Position numbers and translations under genes: made by a program. Below the pieces are notes generated by a model, which saw nothing but the letters and a program-made list of their open reading frames with translations, was not told the DNA's origin and made no database searches. From an uncultured Pelagimonas sp. (GTDB taxonomy: Bacteria; Pseudomonadota; Alphaproteobacteria; Rhodobacterales; Rhodobacteraceae), in assembly GCA_947499735.1 (NCBI GenBank), contig CANMPP010000001.1:248001-312000 (forward strand): DNA of 64,000 bases, written 5' to 3'. This document shows, piece by piece, positions 25,591 through 35,584 of this stretch (the first letter of the stretch is position 1; each line of letters starts with the position of its first letter).

Positions 25591-25674
25591 GCTTTTACGT
25601 GCAATTTTACAGGTAAACGCTTTCGAAATGGATTGCGGTCATGGTGGCGACAAGTCTTGTAATTAGGATTTGTT

Positions 25675-26928
25675 ATGACCCAGTTGGATCCCTCTCTTCA
25701 CACGCAGGTGCGCGCCACCGGCAGTTCCGGTTCGGAAGTTCCCTTTGATGATCGCGAGATTTTGTATTCTCGTACAGATAGCCGCGGGGTGATTGAGGAA
25801 GGGAATGGCGCGTTTGAACGCATTTCTGGATATGACTGGGGCGAGCTTAAGGGGGCACCACATAAGCTTATTCGCCATCCCGACATGCCCAAAGGGTTGT
25901 TCCAGCTTTATTGGGAATTCCTAAAAGATGGCAAGCGTATCGGCGCTTATGTCAAGAATAAAGCCAAAGATGGTCGTTATTACTGGGTCTATGCAGTGGT
26001 TTGGCCGGTTGAAACAGGGTTCATTTCCCTACGTATCAAGCCACATTCCGAGATGTTTACAAAGTCGAAAGAACTGTACGCTGAACTCTTAGAGGAAGAA
26101 GCAAACGGTATGACGCCAAAACGCAGTGCTGAACTGCTGCTAGAGCGTATTGGTGAACTTGGTTACAGCAAATACGAAAACTTCATGTCTGACGCGCTTA
26201 GCGCGGAAATCGTAGAGCGTGGGCGCCATGCTGAATTGCCGGAAGAACAATCCATCACGCGGTTCATAGCAATGTCCAAAACGCTGGCGGACATTCGTCA
26301 TGAAACCGCTGACCTTATGGAAAGTTTTAAGGCCATTCGCGCGGTTCCCATGAACATGCGAATCATCGCGTCGCGTCTGGAAAACTCTGGCGGACCTATC
26401 AGTGCGATTTCCGTCAATTATGGTTCGATGCTGGATGAAATGGCAACATGGGTAAAAGACTTTATCGATGGCGATAAAAGTACTTATGGGTTGATCAGCA
26501 AGGCCGTGATGGAGGGGCAGTTTCTGGCTGGCCTGCAATATCTGCAAAAGCAATTGGCATCCGATTTGATCAATAGCACAGCCAGCGCTGTGGAAAACAA
26601 TGGGTTGGATAAAGAGGGTCTTGAAAAAGACGCGAGACAGTTCCGTGAAGAAACCATGAATTCCTTGAAATCGGTTGAAATTGAGGCCGCACGCCTGTCG
26701 CGTTCGGTTCTGGATATGAAACGCTATGTGACTGGCCTAAGCTCAACACGTATGATGTGTAAGATTGAAAGTGCGACGTTGAATCAATCTGGCGATTCAC
26801 TGGTGGGCATCGTTGAACAGTTGGACACCTGTCAGGATGAGATCGAGGATCGTTTGGCCAAGATTGTTGAATTGAATATGGCTATTCAATCCAATACATC
26901 GATGTTGCGTGCGATTCAGGCTCAGTAA
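25675..26928 (+). CDS. PAS-domain protein with MCP-like helical C-terminus
   Basis: A 417-residue soluble protein. An Aer-type PAS domain covers about residues 25-130 (DSRGVIEEGNGAFERISGY and PHKLIRHPDMPKGLFQLYW). The rest is long helices; around residues 220-255 the segment VPMNMRIIASRLENSG resembles the hairpin tip of chemoreceptors (LALNAAIEAARAGE) but with changed residues. There is no transmembrane segment. It may be a soluble redox or energy taxis transducer, or a PAS sensor that uses a receptor-like scaffold. The che operon in this window lacks its own receptor gene. A palindromic terminator follows. Confidence 0.75.
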   Translation: MTQLDPSLHTQVRATGSSGSEVPFDDREILYSRTDSRGVIEEGNGAFERISGYDWGELKGAPHKLIRHPDMPKGLFQLYWEFLKDGKRIGAYVKNKAKDGRYYWVYAVVWPVETGFISLRIKPHSEMFTKSKELYAELLEEEANGMTPKRSAELLLERIGELGYSKYENFMSDALSAEIVERGRHAELPEEQSITRFIAMSKTLADIRHETADLMESFKAIRAVPMNMRIIASRLENSGGPISAISVNYGSMLDEMATWVKDFIDGDKSTYGLISKAVMEGQFLAGLQYLQKQLASDLINSTASAVENNGLDKEGLEKDARQFREETMNSLKSVEIEAARLSRSVLDMKRYVTGLSSTRMMCKIESATLNQSGDSLVGIVEQLDTCQDEIEDRLAKIVELNMAIQSNTSMLRAIQAQ

Positions 26929-26950
26929 CGTCTTATATCCACAATCAAGC

Positions 26951-26980
26951 AAAAAACGGCGCGATATCGCGCCGTTTTTT
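26951..26980. terminator. bidirectional terminator between the PAS gene and ilvE
   Basis: A perfect 30-bp palindrome: aaaaaacggcgcgat joined to its reverse complement, with A run on one side and T run on the other. It serves both convergent genes. Confidence 0.92.
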
Positions 26981-27051
26981 GATTCAGGAACTTTGGGATG
27001 AAGCAAGCAATCCTTTAGAAGGATACCTGCCCATGCAAAGCGGTGCACAAC

Positions 27052-27924
27052 TTAGCTGCGCACCAGCTTTTCATATCCTTCGGTCATGGCACGTGTCAGC
27101 GAGCCAACTTCAAAATTATAATCGCCGATTTGACCAACTGGTGTCACTTCCGCTGCTGAGCCTGTGAGCCAGCATTGTTGGAACGTTTCCAATTCGCCAG
27201 GTTCGATATGACGCTCATGCACTTTGACCTGACGGTCTTTCAACATGCCAATAACGGTCTGACGTGTAAGGCCGTTCAGGAACGCATCTGGTTTTGGCGT
27301 ATGTACTTCGCCGTCTTTGACGAAAAAGATATTCGCGCCTGTCGCTTCAGCCACGTAACCGCGATAGTCAAACATCATGGCATCGGAACAGCCTTTTGCC
27401 TCGGCGGCATGCTTGGACAAGGTGCAAATCATGTATAGGCCTGCGGCCTTGGCACGATGTGGGATCGTGGCGGGATCTGGGCGTTTCCATTTCGCAATAT
27501 CCAGCTTGGCGCCCTTAAATTTGGCGTCACCATAGTAATTGCCCCATTCCCATGCGGCAATAGCGACACGAACTGGATTGCGTGAGGATGCGACACCCAT
27601 ATCTTGGCCTGCGCCACGCCATGCAACCGCGCGCACATAGGCATCAGACAGACCATTTGCCTGCATGACTTCCATTTTTGCGGCTTCCAGTTCGTCCACA
27701 GTGTACGGAATCTGAAAATCTAGCTCGTTTGCGGAAAAATGCAGGCGCTCTGAGTGCTTGCGGGATAGGAAAATTTTCCCGCCATATGCGCGCTCGCCTT
27801 CAAAAACAGAAGACGCATAATGCAGGGCATGGCTGAGCAAGTGGACATTTGCATCGCGCCAGTCGACCAATTGGCCGTCCATCCAGATCTTACCGTCACG
27901 ATTGTCATAAGGCATCTCGGCCAT
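27052..27924 (-). CDS. ilvE: branched-chain amino acid aminotransferase
   Basis: A 290-residue PLP-dependent class IV aminotransferase that makes and degrades leucine, isoleucine and valine. Visible family features are VFEGERAY near residue 40, YVRAVAWRGAG, the region around SKHAAEAKG, and the class IV signature EATGANIFFVKDG near residues 185-200. The start at 27924 (MAEMPYDNRDG) has a good aaaggag eight bases ahead; the ATG 21 bp upstream is less likely. It is divergent from the petP-like gene. This neighbourhood is common in Rhodobacteraceae. Confidence 0.94.
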   Translation of the reverse strand: MAEMPYDNRDGKIWMDGQLVDWRDANVHLLSHALHYASSVFEGERAYGGKIFLSRKHSERLHFSANELDFQIPYTVDELEAAKMEVMQANGLSDAYVRAVAWRGAGQDMGVASSRNPVRVAIAAWEWGNYYGDAKFKGAKLDIAKWKRPDPATIPHRAKAAGLYMICTLSKHAAEAKGCSDAMMFDYRGYVAEATGANIFFVKDGEVHTPKPDAFLNGLTRQTVIGMLKDRQVKVHERHIEPGELETFQQCWLTGSAAEVTPVGQIGDYNFEVGSLTRAMTEGYEKLVRS

Positions 27925-28073
27925 TGGGGTCTCCTTTGCGCTCAATTGAGTTATTTAGTTGCGCAGATTGGTCCGGTTCGGACATAATAGTGCAAGAAAA
28001 GCCAAGGATAGCTAGCAGTTGGGGGTTGGAATGTCAACAAAGCTGACATAAAATAAATTTAGGAGGTCCTGCG

Positions 28074-28619
28074 ATGAATGCAACTAAAACACCTGACATA
28101 ATACACCATGGTCCAGATGGCCCGGGTCAGTCATCTAGTGGCGAATCTTTGCTGTTTTTGACCGATGATCAATTGCGTCAGGGTATCGAGGCCATGTTCT
28201 TTGCCTATCGCGGCTTTACGGCCGATCCCGATAAGATCTTAGAGACACGTGACTACGGGCGCGCGCATCATAGAGCGATACATTTTATCCACGCGATGCC
28301 GGGCACCACAGTGCGCAACCTCTTGCTTATTCTTGGGGTCACGAAGCAATCTTTAAACCGTGTTTTGCGAAAACTGGTTGAAGATGGCATTGTCGAAAGC
28401 CGCGTTGGTCGCGCTGATAAGCGTGAAAGACACTTGTTTTTAACTCAGGCAGGCCAAGTATTGGAACGTGAATTGTCAGATGCGCAAACGGCTCGTATGC
28501 GCAGCGCATTTCGTCATGCTGGACCTGAGGCCGTCAGTGGCTTTAGAAAGGTGTTAGAAGCGATGATGGATCAGGAAATGCGCAGCAAATATCGTGCGTT
28601 GCGCGAAGCGCGGTCGTGA
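28074..28619 (+). CDS. petP: MarR family transcriptional regulator, PetP-like
   Basis: A 181-residue regulator with a winged helix-turn-helix (VRNLLLILGVTKQSLNRVLRKL at about residues 82-103; wing VESRVGRADKRERHLFLT). In Rhodobacter capsulatus PetP is a MarR-type protein encoded directly before the response regulator PetR, upstream of petABC. The same pair order is seen here (next gene 35 bp downstream), but petABC is not in this window. Symbol assigned by pair context and size. Ribosome-binding site aggagg at 28061-28066. Confidence 0.82.
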   Translation: MNATKTPDIIHHGPDGPGQSSSGESLLFLTDDQLRQGIEAMFFAYRGFTADPDKILETRDYGRAHHRAIHFIHAMPGTTVRNLLLILGVTKQSLNRVLRKLVEDGIVESRVGRADKRERHLFLTQAGQVLERELSDAQTARMRSAFRHAGPEAVSGFRKVLEAMMDQEMRSKYRALREARS

Positions 28620-28654
28620 TCCGGATTTATGGGAGGAAATAAGGGCATTGTGTG

Positions 28655-29356
28655 ATGAGTGAATTGGATCCACATCTGTTGATCGTTGATGACGACGAGC
28701 GCATCCGCGTTCTTTTGCAGAAATTTTTGATCAAAAACGGTTTCTTGGTAAGTGCGGCACGTGATGCCGCGCATGCGCGGCGCATTTTGGCCGGGCTTGA
28801 TTTTGACCTCATTGTTTTGGATGTGATGATGCCTGGAGAAGACGGTGTCAGCCTGACGAAATGGGTTCGCGAGACAGGCGAAACCCCAGTTTTGTTGCTA
28901 ACTGCGCGTTCTGAAACAGATGATCGGATTGCTGGGCTTGAAGCTGGGGCAGATGACTATCTTGCCAAACCATTTGAGCCCAAGGAATTGCTGTTGCGTA
29001 TCAACGCAATTTTACGCCGGTTGCCAAAAACAGATGATGCGAATTCTGGTCCAAAGCTGATGCAATTGGGGCCCATACGGTATGATTTGGAACGTGGTGA
29101 GATGTGGCGCGGGGAAGATATTGTTCGACTTACGGCGACGGAAGTCCAGCTTATGCGCATCTTTTCGAACAAACCCGGAGAACCGATCAGCCGCACGAAA
29201 CTGGTAGAAGATTTGGGGCGTGACAAAGGTCAGGCGCAAGAGCGCGCTGTAGATGTTCAAATCACGCGGCTGCGTCGCAAAATTGAAGAGGATCCGAAAC
29301 AGCCTCGCTATTTGCAAACTGTGCGTGGCGCAGGATATATGTTGGCCCCTGATTAA
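28655..29356 (+). CDS. petR: OmpR-family response regulator, PetR-like
   Basis: A 233-residue regulator with receiver acidic pocket (IVDDDERIR), phospho-Asp56 (LIVLDVMMP), LAKPFEPKEL and a C-terminal winged helix ending in ERAVDVQITRLRRKIE. It follows the MarR-type gene as petR follows petP in Rhodobacter. No kinase gene is adjacent. Start chosen at ATG 28655, with aaggg (28641-28645) ahead; a GTG directly upstream at 28652 is possible. xseB follows after 104 bp. Confidence 0.86.
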   Translation: MSELDPHLLIVDDDERIRVLLQKFLIKNGFLVSAARDAAHARRILAGLDFDLIVLDVMMPGEDGVSLTKWVRETGETPVLLLTARSETDDRIAGLEAGADDYLAKPFEPKELLLRINAILRRLPKTDDANSGPKLMQLGPIRYDLERGEMWRGEDIVRLTATEVQLMRIFSNKPGEPISRTKLVEDLGRDKGQAQERAVDVQITRLRRKIEEDPKQPRYLQTVRGAGYMLAPD

Positions 29357-29460
29357 ACGCAGCGTGCGACTTGGCCTCGACTTTCCTATCGGGATGTGGT
29401 CTGGACCATGATCACAGGATTGCTGTGTCAGGATAGGCAAACGAACGACTGGGGGCGAAA

Positions 29461-29703
29461 ATGACCGAGACGCCGATTGAACAGATGAGCTTTGAAGAAG
29501 CAATGGCTGCACTGGAAAATGTCGTGGGTCAGTTAGAGCGTGGCGAGGTTCCGTTGGAACAATCGATTGCGTTGTATGAACGTGGCTCAAAATTGCGTGC
29601 CTATTGCGACACAAAGCTGAAAGAGGCCGAGGAAAAAGTGGCGGCGATCACTTTGGATGCTGAGGGGCAACCGACAGGGACAAAACCGGTCGAGGGCCTA
29701 TAA
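29461..29703 (+). CDS. xseB: exodeoxyribonuclease VII small subunit
   Basis: An 80-residue protein of normal family length with the signature MSFEEAMAALENVVGQLERGEVPLE (seen in parts: FEEAMAALE and LERGEVPLE) and LYERGSKLRAYCDTKL. It pairs with XseA, which is not in this window, to degrade single-stranded DNA. Its stop is directly followed by the ispA GTG start, the standard xseB-ispA-dxs order. Confidence 0.96.
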   Translation: MTETPIEQMSFEEAMAALENVVGQLERGEVPLEQSIALYERGSKLRAYCDTKLKEAEEKVAAITLDAEGQPTGTKPVEGL

Positions 29704-30612
29704 GTGACGCAGGCACAGATGTTTGATGGCCGTGCGGATGCGGGGCATGCGGGCTTTGCCGCTGCGTTGGCCGATGCGTCTGCACAGTGCCTTGGCTATT
29801 TACAAGATCAGATGCAACATCTCGAAGGTTCCGTGGCAGATGCCATGCGATATTCTGTTGTTGGTGGGAAATGCTTGCGTGGGTTCTTGGTTTTGGAAAG
29901 CGCACGTGTTTGCGGCGTTTCTCAGAACGACGCGCTTCCTGTTGCAGCTGCGATTGAAGCATTGCACAGCTATTCATTGATCCATGACGATCTGCCTGCA
30001 ATGGATGATGATGATTTGCGGCGTGGCCAACCGACGGTTCATCGCAAATGGGATGAAGCGACCGCAATTTTGGCTGGTGACGCGTTGCAATCTTTTGCCT
30101 TTGAACTGGTGTCGCGCGCAACATGTGATGATGGCAGCAAGCTGCGTCTGATCACCGATCTGGCGAAAGCAGCCGGTGTGCAGGGCATGGTCGGCGGGCA
30201 GGCGATGGATATTGCTGCTGAAACGGCGGACGAACCTCTCACGTTGGATCAGATCATCACGTTACAGGCGGGTAAAACTGGGGCGTTGATTATGTGGTCG
30301 GCACAGGCCGGTGCGATCATGGCAGGTCATGATCCGCAACCCTTTAGGGACTACGGCGATAAATTAGGGCTGGCCTTTCAAATTTGGGACGATGTCTTGG
30401 ATGTGGAAGGGGATGCGGATGTGACTGGCAAGGCCGTTGGCAAAGACGAGGCACGCGGCAAAGCGACCTTTGTCTCTTTGCTGGGTCTGGATGCGGCGAA
30501 AGCGCGCGCTGCACAGCTTGTGCACGACGCCTGCGAATGTCTGACTGTATACGGAGATGACGCTGAGGTCTTGCGCGAGACCGCGCATTTTGTCATCACA
30601 CGTCGCAACTAA
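29704..30612 (+). CDS. ispA: polyprenyl (farnesyl/geranylgeranyl) diphosphate synthase
   Basis: A 302-residue trans-prenyltransferase. The first Asp-rich motif is HDDLPAMDDDDLRRG (about residues 97-111) and the second is IWDDVLDVEGD (about 228-238). It condenses isopentenyl diphosphate units to farnesyl diphosphate for quinones, carotenoids and cell-wall lipid carrier. It starts with GTG 29704, directly on the xseB stop, so it is translationally coupled. dxs follows 17 bp downstream. Confidence 0.95.
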   Translation: MTQAQMFDGRADAGHAGFAAALADASAQCLGYLQDQMQHLEGSVADAMRYSVVGGKCLRGFLVLESARVCGVSQNDALPVAAAIEALHSYSLIHDDLPAMDDDDLRRGQPTVHRKWDEATAILAGDALQSFAFELVSRATCDDGSKLRLITDLAKAAGVQGMVGGQAMDIAAETADEPLTLDQIITLQAGKTGALIMWSAQAGAIMAGHDPQPFRDYGDKLGLAFQIWDDVLDVEGDADVTGKAVGKDEARGKATFVSLLGLDAAKARAAQLVHDACECLTVYGDDAEVLRETAHFVITRRN

Positions 30613-30629
30613 AGTTTGGGTGCTATTGA

Positions 30630-32531
30630 ATGAACCGTCCGGTCACGCCATTATTGGATCAGGTTGAATTTCCGCATGATCTGAAAACATTCAGCGATGC
30701 CGAGCTGTCGCAAGTCGCAGATGAACTGCGTCAAGAAGTTGTGTCAGTCGTCTCTGAAACGGGCGGGCATTTGGGTGCTGGGCTGGGTGTTGTCGAGCTG
30801 ACCGTGGCTTTGCATGCGGTGTTTGACACACCACGCGACAAATTGATCTGGGACGTGTCCCATCAATGTTATCCGCATAAAATTCTGACGGGTCGACGGG
30901 ATCGCATGCGCAGCCTGCGCCAAAAGGACGGTCTATCCGGTTTTACCAAACGCAGTGAAAGCCCATATGATCCGTTTGGTGCGGCGCATAGTTCTACGTC
31001 CATTTCCGCGGCACTAGGGTTTTCCGTGGCCCGGGATCTGGGCGGGTCCTGCGACGACACGGGCGCTGGTGATGCGATTGCCGTTATCGGGGATGGATCG
31101 ATCAGCGCAGGCATGGCTTTTGAGGCGCTGAACAATGCGGGCCATTTGGGCAAACGTTTGATCGTGATCCTGAATGACAACGATATGTCGATTGCGCCGC
31201 CAACTGGCGCAATGTCGTCTTATCTAACGCGGTTGTATTCTGAAGGTCCGTTTCAGGAATTAAAGGCCGCTGCTAAAGGTGCGGTTAGTTTCCTGCCCCC
31301 GCCCTTCCGGGAAGGTGCCAAACGCGCGAAAGAAGCGCTGAAAGGCATGGCCATGGGTGGCACGCTTTTCGAAGAGCTTGGGTTTTCCTATATCGGTCCT
31401 GTCGATGGGCATGACATGGATCAGCTGCTGCCACTGTTGCGCACGGTGCGTGAACGGGCAACGGGTCCTGTTTTGATCCATGCGATCACGAAAAAGGGCA
31501 AAGGCTATGCGCCTGCTGAACATGCTGCGGATCGCGGTCACGCGCGCGGTAAGTTCGACGTTTTGACCGGCAAACAGGCCAAGAAGCAATCCAATGCGCC
31601 AAGCTACACGCGTGTTTTTGCAGATGCTTTGTTACAGCATGCGGCCGAGGACAGTCGGGTCTGCGCCGTGACTGCGGCCATGCCGGATGGTACGGGCTTG
31701 GATCTGTTCGCTGAACGCTACCCGAGCCGCTGTTTTGATGTTGGCATTGCCGAACAGCACGGCGTGACCTTCTGTGCGGGTCTTGCTGCCGGTGGAATGA
31801 AGCCATTTTGCGCGATGTATTCGACATTCCTGCAGCGCGGGTATGATCAGGTGGTGCATGACGTCGCGATCCAGCGCCTGCCAGTGCGCTTTGCCATAGA
31901 CCGTGCGGGGCTGGTTGGCGCGGATGGGGCAACCCATGCTGGCAGTTTCGATGTGGCTTTCCTGGCCAACCTGCCGGGAATGGTCGTCATGGCGGCGGCT
32001 GATGAAGCTGAACTGAAACATATGGTGGCGACGGCGGTGGCCCATGACGAGGGCCCAATCGCATTCCGCTATCCCCGTGGTGAAGGCACTGGGGTGGACA
32101 TGCCTGATCGTGGCGAGGTGCTGACGATCGGCAAAGGACGGATGATCCGTGAAGGGCAGGGGGTTGCGATCCTTAGTTTCGGCACCCGTTTGTCTGAGGT
32201 CGAAAAAGCCTGCGAAATGCTCGTGGCCGAAGGGATTGCGCCAACCATTGCGGATGCGCGTTTTGCCAAACCTCTGGATCGCGATATGATCCTGAAACTT
32301 GCCGCAGACCATGATGCGCTGATCACCATCGAAGAAGGCGCCGTGGGCGGATTTGGATCCCATGTGGCACAGTTGTTGTCAGATGAAGGTGTGTTTGATT
32401 ACGGTCTTAAATTTCGCTCGATGGTGTTGCCGGACATTTTCATCGATCAGGCAAGCCCAGAGCATATGTATGAAGTCGCCGCGATGAATGCTGATCAGAT
32501 CGCCGATAAGGTGCGTGAGGTTGCGGGCTAG
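30630..32531 (+). CDS. dxs: 1-deoxy-D-xylulose-5-phosphate synthase
   Basis: A 633-residue thiamine-diphosphate enzyme, normal length for DXS, which makes the first intermediate of the MEP isoprenoid pathway from pyruvate and glyceraldehyde 3-phosphate. Visible: [14 protein letters not shown] near residue 75, the thiamine-binding [18 protein letters not shown] near residue 153 ending in NDND, the catalytic Glu in [14 protein letters not shown] near residue 373 and [18 protein letters not shown]. Grouped with xseB and ispA. Its last 4 bp overlap the end of the convergent SDR gene. Confidence 0.97.
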   Translation: MNRPVTPLLDQVEFPHDLKTFSDAELSQVADELRQEVVSVVSETGGHLGAGLGVVELTVALHAVFDTPRDKLIWDVSHQCYPHKILTGRRDRMRSLRQKDGLSGFTKRSESPYDPFGAAHSSTSISAALGFSVARDLGGSCDDTGAGDAIAVIGDGSISAGMAFEALNNAGHLGKRLIVILNDNDMSIAPPTGAMSSYLTRLYSEGPFQELKAAAKGAVSFLPPPFREGAKRAKEALKGMAMGGTLFEELGFSYIGPVDGHDMDQLLPLLRTVRERATGPVLIHAITKKGKGYAPAEHAADRGHARGKFDVLTGKQAKKQSNAPSYTRVFADALLQHAAEDSRVCAVTAAMPDGTGLDLFAERYPSRCFDVGIAEQHGVTFCAGLAAGGMKPFCAMYSTFLQRGYDQVVHDVAIQRLPVRFAIDRAGLVGADGATHAGSFDVAFLANLPGMVVMAAADEAELKHMVATAVAHDEGPIAFRYPRGEGTGVDMPDRGEVLTIGKGRMIREGQGVAILSFGTRLSEVEKACEMLVAEGIAPTIADARFAKPLDRDMILKLAADHDALITIEEGAVGGFGSHVAQLLSDEGVFDYGLKFRSMVLPDIFIDQASPEHMYEVAAMNADQIADKVREVAG

Positions 32532-33388
32532 GCCTCTGCCTCATCCCGCAACACTTTGCGTAACCCTTCTTGATAGGTCGGATAGGTTAATTCCACACCC
32601 AGCTCGGTTAGGATGCGTTTGTTGCTGACGCTTTTGCTGTCGGAATAGAAACTGCGGGCCATGGGGCGCATTTCGGCTGTTTCAAAATCTACCTCGGGTG
32701 GGGCGGGCATCCCCAATAGTTTGGCTGCATAGGCCAACACATCTTGAGGCGGGGCAGGGTTGTTGTCGCAGACATTGTAAATGCGTCCCGGGTTTGGTTG
32801 CGCGATCGACGCGGCTAGGACCGTGGCGATATCTTCCACATGAATGCGGGAAAACACCTGATTTGGTTTGATAATGCGTTTGGCCGTTCCATTGCGTAAT
32901 TTGGCAAAGGGGCCTCGCCCGGGACCGTATATGCCTGCCAAGCGAAAGATATGTACGGGCAGATCAGGAATGGCCAGCCAATCAGCTTCGGCGCGCATAC
33001 GCGCTTGCCCGCGTTTCGTCGAAGGATCGATGGGGGTGTCTTCATCCACCCATCCCCCTTTGTGATCGCCGTAAACGCCGGTCGTAGACAGGTAGCCAAC
33101 CCATTCCAAATGCGACGCTCTTTCAGCGATGTCTGCTCCGATCAATTCCAAAGAGGGATCTGTTGCGTCTTTTGGCCCTGCCGAAATCAAAATATGATCT
33201 GCTTGTTGCACTGCATCGCGCAAAGCATCGCGACCCCATAACAGCGGCGTTACCCCGTTTGCAGCTAGGGCAGAAAATTTGTCCTCTGACCGTGTGGTTC
33301 CAAAAATCCGCCACCCCTGAGGTAGCAAACGACGCGCCAAGGCTTTGGCGCTGAACCCGTGACCAAGTGAAAGTAGCGTTTTTGTCAT
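32528..33388 (-). CDS. SDR-fold NAD(P)-dependent epimerase/reductase-like protein
   Basis: A 286-residue protein of the YeeZ-like atypical/extended SDR group. The N-terminal motif is [16 protein letters not shown], a modified GxGxxG, and the active-site region has [13 protein letters not shown] with later [11 protein letters not shown]. The substrate is unknown. Start chosen at MTKTLLSLG (33388); the ORF extends 15 bp further upstream. It is convergent with dxs, overlapping by 4 bp, and has no terminator between. Confidence 0.85.
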   Translation of the reverse strand: MTKTLLSLGHGFSAKALARRLLPQGWRIFGTTRSEDKFSALAANGVTPLLWGRDALRDAVQQADHILISAGPKDATDPSLELIGADIAERASHLEWVGYLSTTGVYGDHKGGWVDEDTPIDPSTKRGQARMRAEADWLAIPDLPVHIFRLAGIYGPGRGPFAKLRNGTAKRIIKPNQVFSRIHVEDIATVLAASIAQPNPGRIYNVCDNNPAPPQDVLAYAAKLLGMPAPPEVDFETAEMRPMARSFYSDSKSVSNKRILTELGVELTYPTYQEGLRKVLRDEAEA

Positions 33389-33541
33389 AAGACTGCATCG
33401 CATCTGTGTGACAATAGGGCAAGAGCAGCCCTACCATGTCGGTGGGATACTGGCATCAATACGCGAAATTGTGAATTCGGGGGTCGTGGCTTGCACCTTG
33501 TCCTGCGCTCTGTCAAACTTGGTAAAAAGAAGGAAAAAAAG

Positions 33542-35026
33542 ATGAATTTTCGTACAGAGACGCTGGAAATTGTAACCCCGGATACGCCGGACGCCGAGAT
33601 GTTCACAGACCCTGAAAAGGCGGTCGCCCGTTTATGTGAACTGTACGAAAGTGCGACGATCTTTTTGAAAGACCAATTTATGAATGCGATGGCGAATGGG
33701 CATCCGGGCAGCCGAATCCGTGCCTATTACCCAGAAATCCGCATTTCTGTGGCGACATATGCCAAAATGGACAGCCGTTTGAGCTTTGGCCATGTGTCCC
33801 ATCCGGGGGAATTTGCCACAACAATCACACGTCCGACGCTGTTTCGGTCCTATCTCAAGCAGCAAATCGGCTGGTTGTTTGCCAATCATGGTGTTTCGGT
33901 TAGCATTGGCACGTCTGACACGCCGATGCCGGTGCATTTTGCCGTCGCGAATTTTCCTGACATCACAGTGCCGCAGGACGGGGCGGCGGATTTTATTCTG
34001 CGTGATGTTTTTGATGTTCCTGATCTTGCCACGACAAACGATGATATCGTCAATGGTGTGTTCAAACCCGCAGCGGATGGAACAGAACCTTTGGCCATGT
34101 TCACCGCGCAAAGGGTGGACTATTCGCTAGCACGTTTGTCCCATTACACTGCGACCGATCCTGACCATTTCCAAAACCATGTTCTGTTCACGAACTACCA
34201 GTTCTATGTCAGCGAATTCGAAGCCTATGCGCGCAAAATGATAGGGGATCCAGATAGCGGTTATACAAGCTTTGTATCGACCGGGAATGTTGAGATCACC
34301 ACGCCGGATCAAGAGATCCCTGAAGTCAGCAAAATGCCGCAAATGCCGACCTACCACCTGAAACGCAAAGATGGTGGTGGCATCACGTTGGTGAATATTG
34401 GGGTTGGTCCATCCAATGCTAAGACGGCGACGGACCATATTGCAGTCTTGCGTCCGCATGCATGGCTGATGGTCGGACATTGTGCAGGTCTGCGCAATTC
34501 ACAAAGCTTGGGTGATTTTGTTCTCGCCCATGCCTATCTGCGTGAAGACAAAGTATTGGATGATGATTTGCCAGTTTGGGTGCCGATCCCTGCCTTGGCA
34601 GAAATCCAGATTGCGTTGGAAAATGCCGTTGCGGCAGAAACCCAATTGGAAGGCTATGATCTAAAGCGGATCATGCGCACGGGTACCGTGGCCAGCGTTG
34701 ATAACCGAAATTGGGAATTGCGCGACCAAGAAGGACCAGTGCAGCGTCTTAGCCAATCACGTGCAGTGGCTTTGGATATGGAATCAGCAACGATTGCGGC
34801 CAATGGTTTCCGATTCCGTGTACCCTACGGCACCTTGCTATGCGTTTCGGACAAGCCGCTTCATGGCGAATTAAAGCTGCCCGGCATGGCATCAGATTTC
34901 TATAAAACCCAAGTCTCACGCCATCTCATGATTGGAATCCGCGCGATGGAGGCGCTGCATAATATGCCGCTGGAACGCATCCATAGCCGCAAATTGCGCA
35001 GCTTTGAGGAAACCGCCTTTTTGTAA
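33542..35026 (+). CDS. amn: AMP nucleosidase
   Basis: A 494-residue protein of the size of Amn, which splits AMP into adenine and ribose 5-phosphate and so controls adenylate levels. The N-terminal regulatory domain has MANGHPGSRIRAYYPEI; the C-terminal phosphorylase-fold domain has NIGVGPSNAKTATDH, AWLMVGHCAGLRNSQ and ALDMESATIAANGFRF, the last typical for base-binding nucleosidases. Start at ATG 33542 (MNFRTETLEIV) with agaaggaaaa ahead. Followed by an HU gene on the same strand after 148 bp. Confidence 0.95.
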   Translation: MNFRTETLEIVTPDTPDAEMFTDPEKAVARLCELYESATIFLKDQFMNAMANGHPGSRIRAYYPEIRISVATYAKMDSRLSFGHVSHPGEFATTITRPTLFRSYLKQQIGWLFANHGVSVSIGTSDTPMPVHFAVANFPDITVPQDGAADFILRDVFDVPDLATTNDDIVNGVFKPAADGTEPLAMFTAQRVDYSLARLSHYTATDPDHFQNHVLFTNYQFYVSEFEAYARKMIGDPDSGYTSFVSTGNVEITTPDQEIPEVSKMPQMPTYHLKRKDGGGITLVNIGVGPSNAKTATDHIAVLRPHAWLMVGHCAGLRNSQSLGDFVLAHAYLREDKVLDDDLPVWVPIPALAEIQIALENAVAAETQLEGYDLKRIMRTGTVASVDNRNWELRDQEGPVQRLSQSRAVALDMESATIAANGFRFRVPYGTLLCVSDKPLHGELKLPGMASDFYKTQVSRHLMIGIRAMEALHNMPLERIHSRKLRSFEETAFL

Positions 35027-35174
35027 CGCTGCTTTTAGGGCGGCAAATGCGCAATACCCTTAGCAAAATAAGGCTTATCCGCAGGAAACATGTGCTCGCA
35101 ACCTTGTGTTGCGGGGAAAATTCCTGATAAGTCCGATTCATGCGGCCCGATGGGGCGGATAAGGAGACCAATAA

Positions 35175-35462
35175 ATGGCGAAGCCAATGACGAAAACTCA
35201 GCTTGTTGCAGCACTTGCTGAGAAAATGGACAGTGACAAAAAATCAGCAACAGTGGCTTTGGAAGCGCTGACTGATCTCATCACGTCTGAGGTAGCTGGC
35301 GGCGGTGCAGTGACATTGCCAGGTGTCGGCAAGTTCTATTGTAAAGAACGCCCAGAGCGCATGGTTCGTAACCCAGCGACAGGCGATCAGATCAAGAAAG
35401 AGGCTGATAAGCAGGTCAAAGTGACCATCGCGAAAGCTTTGAAAGACAGTGTAAACGTCTAA
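35175..35462 (+). CDS. HU family DNA-binding protein
   Basis: A 95-residue histone-like protein. It matches HU/IHF by MTKTQLVAALAEK at the start, the DNA-arm region LPGVGKFYCKERPERMVRNPATGDQIKK and VKVTIAKALKD at the end. The arm carries the conserved RNPATG with Pro at its tip. It binds and bends DNA without strong sequence preference. Ribosome-binding site aaggaga precedes the ATG; a strong terminator follows at 35498. Alphaproteobacterial members with this sequence are usually called HupB-like. Confidence 0.94.
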   Translation: MAKPMTKTQLVAALAEKMDSDKKSATVALEALTDLITSEVAGGGAVTLPGVGKFYCKERPERMVRNPATGDQIKKEADKQVKVTIAKALKDSVNV

Positions 35463-35497
35463 AGCGCTAGCCGATTTTGGTAACAGGTATTGTTTTT

Positions 35498-35528
35498 AGG
35501 CCGCCCATTTTGGGCGGCCTTTTCTTTT
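35498..35528 (+). terminator. Rho-independent terminator after the HU gene
   Basis: Perfect 10-bp stem aggccgccca (35498-35507) and tgggcggcct (35511-35520) followed by tttctttt. Confidence 0.92.
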
Positions 35529-35584
35529 GGGCTAAATAAAAAGCGACGAAAGAGACGCGGTTACAGATTGGTCTGTATTGCCGC

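Noticed and set aside
31632-32363. 243-codon minus-strand frame inside dxs
   Set aside because: Antisense shadow of dxs with no ribosome-binding site and no family resemblance.
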